Part shown: positions 1 through 6,000 of the stretch, piece after piece | Layout of the letters: every line of letters begins with the position of its first letter | How positions within the stretch are numbered: position 1 is the stretch's first letter | NCBI GenBank assembly: GCA_964561495.1 | Contig: CAZLPW010000094.1 | Location: 1-7,592 of the forward strand | Length of the DNA: 7,592 nt | Direction of reading: 5' to 3' | DNA from: CAZLPW01 sp964561495 | Lineage (GTDB): Bacteria; Fidelibacterota; Marinisomatia; Marinisomatales; UBA1611 | Program-made: the position numbers and the translations under genes | Notes under the pieces: generated by a model | Told to the model about the DNA's origin: nothing | The model's input: the letters and a program-made list of their open reading frames with translations, nothing else | Database searches by the model: none

Positions 1-3000
1 TGGCCGGTAATCAAGGCATGCCAGATTCGATCACTACAGACGCTAGCGGTATTAGATTTGACATGACATCACCCTCTTTAAGTGTTAATATTATTTCGGA
101 TAACCCAACAGATTATCTTTCAAAGCCTGAGGATGAGGTTACTCTTTCCTTTGTCTCTGACGAGGTTTTATATACGCCTCCAACGGTTGCTATTGATGGA
201 AACGATGAGGTCGTTGGGCCACAGATACAGACTACTGGTTATTCCGCAGTCCGAACGATGGACGTTGATGATACACAGGGAGATATTGGTTTTGTGATTG
301 GTAGTATTATGGACCTCGCTGGAAATGTTACGAGTGATGTCTCCATGACCACAGACACATCATCCGTGATATTTGACTCGGTTCTTCCAACGATCACCGA
401 TCTTAGTATTGCCTCAAACAATAATTTTGATAATGATAACACTACCTCTCTGGCTAGAGCCGGTGACTCTATAACGATCACTTTATATACAAGCGAAGAC
501 TGTCAGGTTCCGTCTTCAACAATTTCTAACAGCAGCGCATATGTTAGCGGAGAGCAGAGTTCTTGGACGGCCGTCAGGACTATGCTTAATACTGACGTTG
601 ATGGGGTCATAGAGTTTACCGTAGACTATCACGATCTCGCTGGTAATGCAGGCGTTCAGGCGACATCAATATTAAGTGGTACTGACGTTATTTTTGATAA
701 TACGGCTCCTGTGATAAGCGATGTTGATATTACCTCTACGAATGAGTTTAGCACTGGGCTAGCAAAGCCAGGCGATATTGTAACCGTGTCTCTCACTTCC
801 GATGAAGATTTATACAGTCTGACTAGCGTGACTGTAGTGGGTCAGGAGGTTGTAGAGTCGAGCATAAACAAAGTCTCTGCGACATCTTGGAGCTTTGACT
901 ATGTGATGACAGATACGGACAATGAGGGCTACGTTGACTTTGAGTTTACGGCTAATGATCTAAGTGGCAATCCTAGTCTGATCATAGACCAGAATACAGG
1001 CTCTGTATTGTTTGACAGGACTCCACCTGCTCTTTCAAGTGTCTCCATTTTCTCTGATAACGATTACTACACCGACCTGGCTAAGGTAGATGACACGGTC
1101 AGCGTTTTAATTACAGCGAGTGAGTATATATACTCACCATTATCAGTAATAGGTGAGAGCAATGATGGTATTTCTGTCAACATGGTTGATGGCGATACGA
1201 GTGTCTCTTCGTCACTTAGTTGGCAAATGGGCCGTGTATTCAATAGCTCTGATCCAGAGGGAGATGTCTTATTTACTATAGATTACATGGACGAGGCAGG
1301 TAACGAGGGTGAGCAGGTGACTCTAACGACCGATGCTAGCTTGGTTATTTTTGATCGTACTGATCCTGAGCTGTCTGTGTCGATCATATCTGATAATCCA
1401 GTGACCCACCTTTCAAAGCCTGATGATGAGGTGACGCTGACTATTGTATCAAGCGAGTATCTGTATGAAGCGCCTACGGTTGAGATTGATGGAAATACAG
1501 AAACCGTCAACCCACAGACTCAAGATACTAGCTACACTGCCACTCGCGCTATGGTTGCTGAAGACACGCAGGGTGAGATTACGTTTGTTATAGGAAGTAT
1601 CATGGACAGGGCAGGAAATACGATTGATGATGTTGTAGCAACATCTGATGAGTCCAGAGTGATTTTTGATTCGGTGCTGCCTACTGTTACAGATCTTTCC
1701 ATATCATCCAATAATAATTTTGATAATGATAACTCGACATCACTCGCTAAGGCTGGTGATGATGTAACTATCGAGTTTTTTACTAGTGAAGATATACAAG
1801 AGCCTGTGTCAACTATTTCACAGGGCGCGGCCAGTGTATCTGGCTCTGACGCAGTCTGGAACGCACAGATCACGATGGATGAGACAGATCCAGATGGGCC
1901 AATTGCTTTCACCGTAGATTATAAAGATCTCGCGGGTAATATAGGTATCACAGCTGACACTGTTATTACTGGATCCGATGTGATATTTGATAACACCGAT
2001 CCTATGTTTAGTGGTGTCGATATAAGGTCCAATAATATTGACAGCTCCTGGGCTAAGGTCGGAGACATTATTACGGTATCTGTGACCTCTGTTGAGCCAC
2101 TATACAGCATGACTGAGGTTGCGGTTGTGGGAGAGACAGTAAACACAGGGCTTATTACAAAGGTTACTGACACTACATGGACATTTGATTATAGTATGCT
2201 TGAGACTGACACTGAGGGAGTTGTTGACTTTACATTTACCACACATGATCTTGCTGGTAACTACAGCGTCACGACTGAGTCTGTCACTGGTGAGGTAATA
2301 TTTGACAGAACCTTGCCAGAGCTTAGTGAGGTAAGTATCTCTTCCGATAATGTTTATGATAATAGCCTTGCTATGGTCGGAGACGAGATAACGGTTTCTT
2401 TCTTATCAAATGAAGATATCCTTACTCCAGTTGTCACTATCTCTGGTCTTGAGGCTGAGGTAAGCGGTGAAGGTGACTCATGGACCGCAGTTCGTGCTAT
2501 GAATGAGAGCGACATTGACGGTGACATTGGTTTTACAATTAATTATTCTGATCTGGCCAGTAACGGTGGTGTAGAGGTTGTAAGTACCCTTGATGGTAGC
2601 GCCGTACGCTTTGATAAAACACAGCCAGTTCTTTCATCCGTTTCAATGGTTTCAAACAATGAGTATGACACCGGCCGTGCTAAGGTTCTTGATGAGGTTA
2701 CGATTACTTTTACATCTGATGAGGATGTACAGACTCCGGGCGTATTTATCAGTGGCCTTGAGGCTGAGGTTACTGGAGAGGGTACCGAGTGGACCGCTGT
2801 TCGCTCTCTAACAAACACTGATGTTGAGGGTTCAATTGAATTTTCTATAGACTTCCTAGACCTCGCTGGAAACGCTGGTGACCAGAACACGGCTACGACT
2901 GATGCTAGTGAAGTTATTTTTGACAGGACTGCGCCTACGCTGCCCGCTGTGTCTATCGAATCGGATAATATGTATTACACGGATCTGTCTAAAGTTGGGG

Positions 3001-6000
3001 ATAGAGTTACCATCACTTTTACCTCTGATGAGGAGGTCCAGGATCCTGTTGTGATGATTGATGAGGTGGCTACCACTGTAAGCTCTGGTGGCGGTAACAA
3101 TTGGATCGCATATAGAGATATGATTGAGGATGATGAGGACGGCGTGTTAAGCATTACAATCGACTACATGGATCTCGCTGGAAATTCATCCCAGGATGAT
3201 CAGACAACAGATACTAGCTTCGTTACCTTTGATAAGACACCGCCAGTTGTCCAGATTTCAATAGAGTCAAATAATATTTACAGTGGGAGCCTTGCGATTC
3301 CAGAGGACTCGGTTATGTTCAGCATAGTAACAAGCGAGCCGCTGTACGAGGCGCCGACCTTTAGCGTAGATGGGAATGATGCGTTTATCGGACCTGAGGA
3401 CCAGGTTACGGAATATTTTGGGCACAGGGTAATGGAGCAGATGGACACACAGGGTGAGGTGACATTTGTTTTAGCAGACATCATGGACAGAGCGGGCAAT
3501 ACTATTGACGACATGAGCCAGACCACAGATGAATCTGTTGTCATCTATGACTCGGTTTTGCCAACTATCGAAGATCTAACTATATCCTCTGACAATAACT
3601 TTGATGAGGATGACGCAACATCACTCGCTAAGTCTGGGGATGAGATTTCGATTGAGTTTTATTCAAGTGAAAATATTTATCTGCCAACTGTCAGTATATC
3701 AGGGAGGGACGCGAGTGTAAGTGGTGAGGACTCATCCTGGACCGCGCTTATTGAAATGATTGATGAGGATACAGAGGGAATTATCCCTCTCACGGTTGAC
3801 TATATTGACCTTGCCGGTAATCACGGAACCCAGATCGTTTCAATAACTTCAGGTCTTGATGTTACTTTTGACAATACATCTCCGCTAATTAGCGATGTTG
3901 ATATTGTCTCAACCAATAATGTAAATACTCTGGCCAAGGTTGGTGATACGATTACAATATCGCTTTCTTCTAATGAGGATTTATTTAGTCTGAGTGATCT
4001 AGAAGTTGTGAGGCAGGAAGCAGAACTAGAGATGGTTACCAAGTTATCACCAACGATGTGGAGCTTTGACTATATAATGACTGAAACGGACACAGAGGGT
4101 GACGTTGATTTTAGGTTTACGGCTAATGATCTCACGGGAAATTATAGTACGATCTCTGAGCAAAACACAGGATCTGTATTGTTTGACAGGACAAAGCCTG
4201 TCCTTACTAGTGTAAATATTGAGTCCAATAATGATTTTGATAATCAGCTGGCTATGTCTGGAGACTCAATCGTAATTAATTTTACTTCCAATGAATCTGT
4301 TCAGCTTCCAGTGGTTACAATCGGAGGTGAGAGCGCTGTAGTGAGTGGGGCTGCTAAATATTGGACCGCTACGAGGATAATGACAGCCGATGATGAGGAC
4401 GGAATTATACCATTTACGATAGACTTTTTAGACCTGGCAAGTAACGATGGCATTCAGGTTGTTTCAACTACGGATGAGACAGAGATCAGGTTCGATAATA
4501 CACTACCGACGCTGCCTGAGGTTGGCATAGCGTCTAACAATACTTTTGATCATACTCTGGCTAAGGTTGGAGATGAGATTGCTATTACTTTTACCTCTAG
4601 CGAGATTGTACAAACACCAAGCGTCAGTATTGGATACCAGGACGCGCTAGTTAATGGCAATGGCACAGGTCTATCTTGGACCGCATCACGCGCTATGGTG
4701 GGGGACGATTTTGATGGAGATGTTACTTTTACGATTGACTTCTTAGATCTGGCTGGTAACGCTGGGCAACAGATTATTGTTACCACTGATTCAAGCGGTG
4801 TCATTTTTGATCAGATTGCGCCTCTTCTATCTGTCGTTGGTATTGAGTCTGATAATATCTATGATATCAGTCTGGCAAAAATTGATGATGATGTTATTCT
4901 TTCTTTTACCTCAAACGAGGCTATCCAAGAGCCTAGTGTTTCAATTGGTGGGCAAGATGCACAGGTTAGTGGTGACAGTATTACCTGGACCGCTGTAAGA
5001 AACTATGATGAATTTATCCCTGACCCAGACGGAATTATTGGCTTCACAATAGACTACATAGACCTCGCGGGTAATGTGGGAGTTCAGGTTGATTCTACTA
5101 CCGATGAGAGCTCGGTTACATTTGACAGGACCGTGCCTGAGATGACTTTAATTGAGATTGTTTCAGATAATTACTATGATTCAACTCTGGCGATGGTTGC
5201 TGATGAACTGACACTAACATTTACAAGTAGCGAAAACATTCAAGCGCCTCCTACGGTGCTAATAGGTGACTCTATCGTTAGCGTCAGTGGTTTTGGTACC
5301 TCATGGACCGCGGTTCGGACAATGCTGGACGACGATCAAGAGGGTGAGGTTGCATTTAGCATAGACTACTTAGATATGGCTGGTAACCCCGGAATTCAAA
5401 ATACAGAGTCAACAGATGAAAGTAAGATAATTTTTGATCGTACGCTGCCGTTTATGGATATTATATCAATGGAATCTGACAATGACTACGATCCATCCTT
5501 AGCCAAAATAGCTGACACGACCACTCTTTCTTTCACTTCAAGTGAAATGATTCAAGCTGTAAGTGTTACAATTGATGGTGACTCAGCAACTGTCTCAGGA
5601 GATGGTGTAAACTGGGTAGCTACTATTGGAATGAATCAGGCAAATACCGAGTCTGATTTACCATTTACGTTAGACTATATTGATCTAGCGGGGAATGTAG
5701 GCAACCAAGATGTAATAACCTCAGACTCAAACTTAGTCAGGTTTGACATGACTGATCCTACAGCATCTGATGTTTTTATCAGCTCTAACAATGATTATGA
5801 TAGCACCCTGGCAATGATCGGAGATACTGTCTTTATTGAATTTGTTTCAAATGAAATTGCACAGGTCCCTGATGTTGTGATCGGCTCTAGATCAGCGCTG
5901 GTTAATGGAGATGGTAGTAACTGGATTGCAGTTCTTGAAATGGATGAAACGGATAGCGAAGGTGATATCTCTATTACAATTGATTATTTAGACCTCGCTG

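Larger units (their letters stand above)
57..1349 (+). repeat. Higher-order block 1 (A-B-C-F, units 1-4)
   Basis: Four units in the order A, B, C, F, 1,293 nt in total. The A, B and C copies here lie exactly 1,293 nt upstream of their partners in the second block. The closing F unit shares the rare YYTDL signature with unit 10, which closes block 2. Compared with block 2, this block lacks the D and E units between C and F. Confidence 0.82.
1350..3227 (+). repeat. Higher-order block 2 (A-B-C-D-E-F, units 5-10)
   Basis: Six units, 1,878 nt, and the fullest version of the block. Its A-B-C triplet matches those at 57 and 3228. Its D unit (8) shares the altered DLASN motif and the following VVST with unit 14. 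Its E unit (9) shares DFLDLAGNAGxQ with unit 15. Its F unit (10) shares YYTDL with unit 4. Confidence 0.82.
3228..4805 (+). repeat. Higher-order block 3 (A-B-C-D-E, units 11-15)
   Basis: Five units matching units 5-9 in order and nearly in length, with offsets of 1,878 nt for A and 1,881 nt for B, C, D and E. The next unit (16) could be a diverged F, since it has SDNxYD and DYIDLAGN, but it lacks the YYTDL signature. I therefore end the block at unit 15. Confidence 0.78.

Noticed and set aside
82..297. Plus-strand ORFs in another frame at 82-297, 2590-2811 and 4777-4998.
   Set aside because: They overlap the open giant frame in full, show low-complexity Leu/Arg-rich translations typical of frame-shifted reading of this repeat, and match no domain pattern.
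239..1912. Minus-strand ORFs at 239-481 and 1532-1912 encode similar peptides (SLSKLL, ILPIT, ISPCVSS), looking like a conserved antisense gene family; 3278-3544 shares part of it.
   Set aside because: They lie opposite the A/B junctions of the duplicated blocks, so their likeness is a by-product of the duplicated sense-strand domains. They have no ribosome binding context or domain identity of their own.
2301..2918. Pseudogene or assembly collapse/expansion causing the repeated A-B-C blocks.
   Set aside because: Frame is intact throughout and the copies differ at many bases, which an assembly duplication artefact would not produce.
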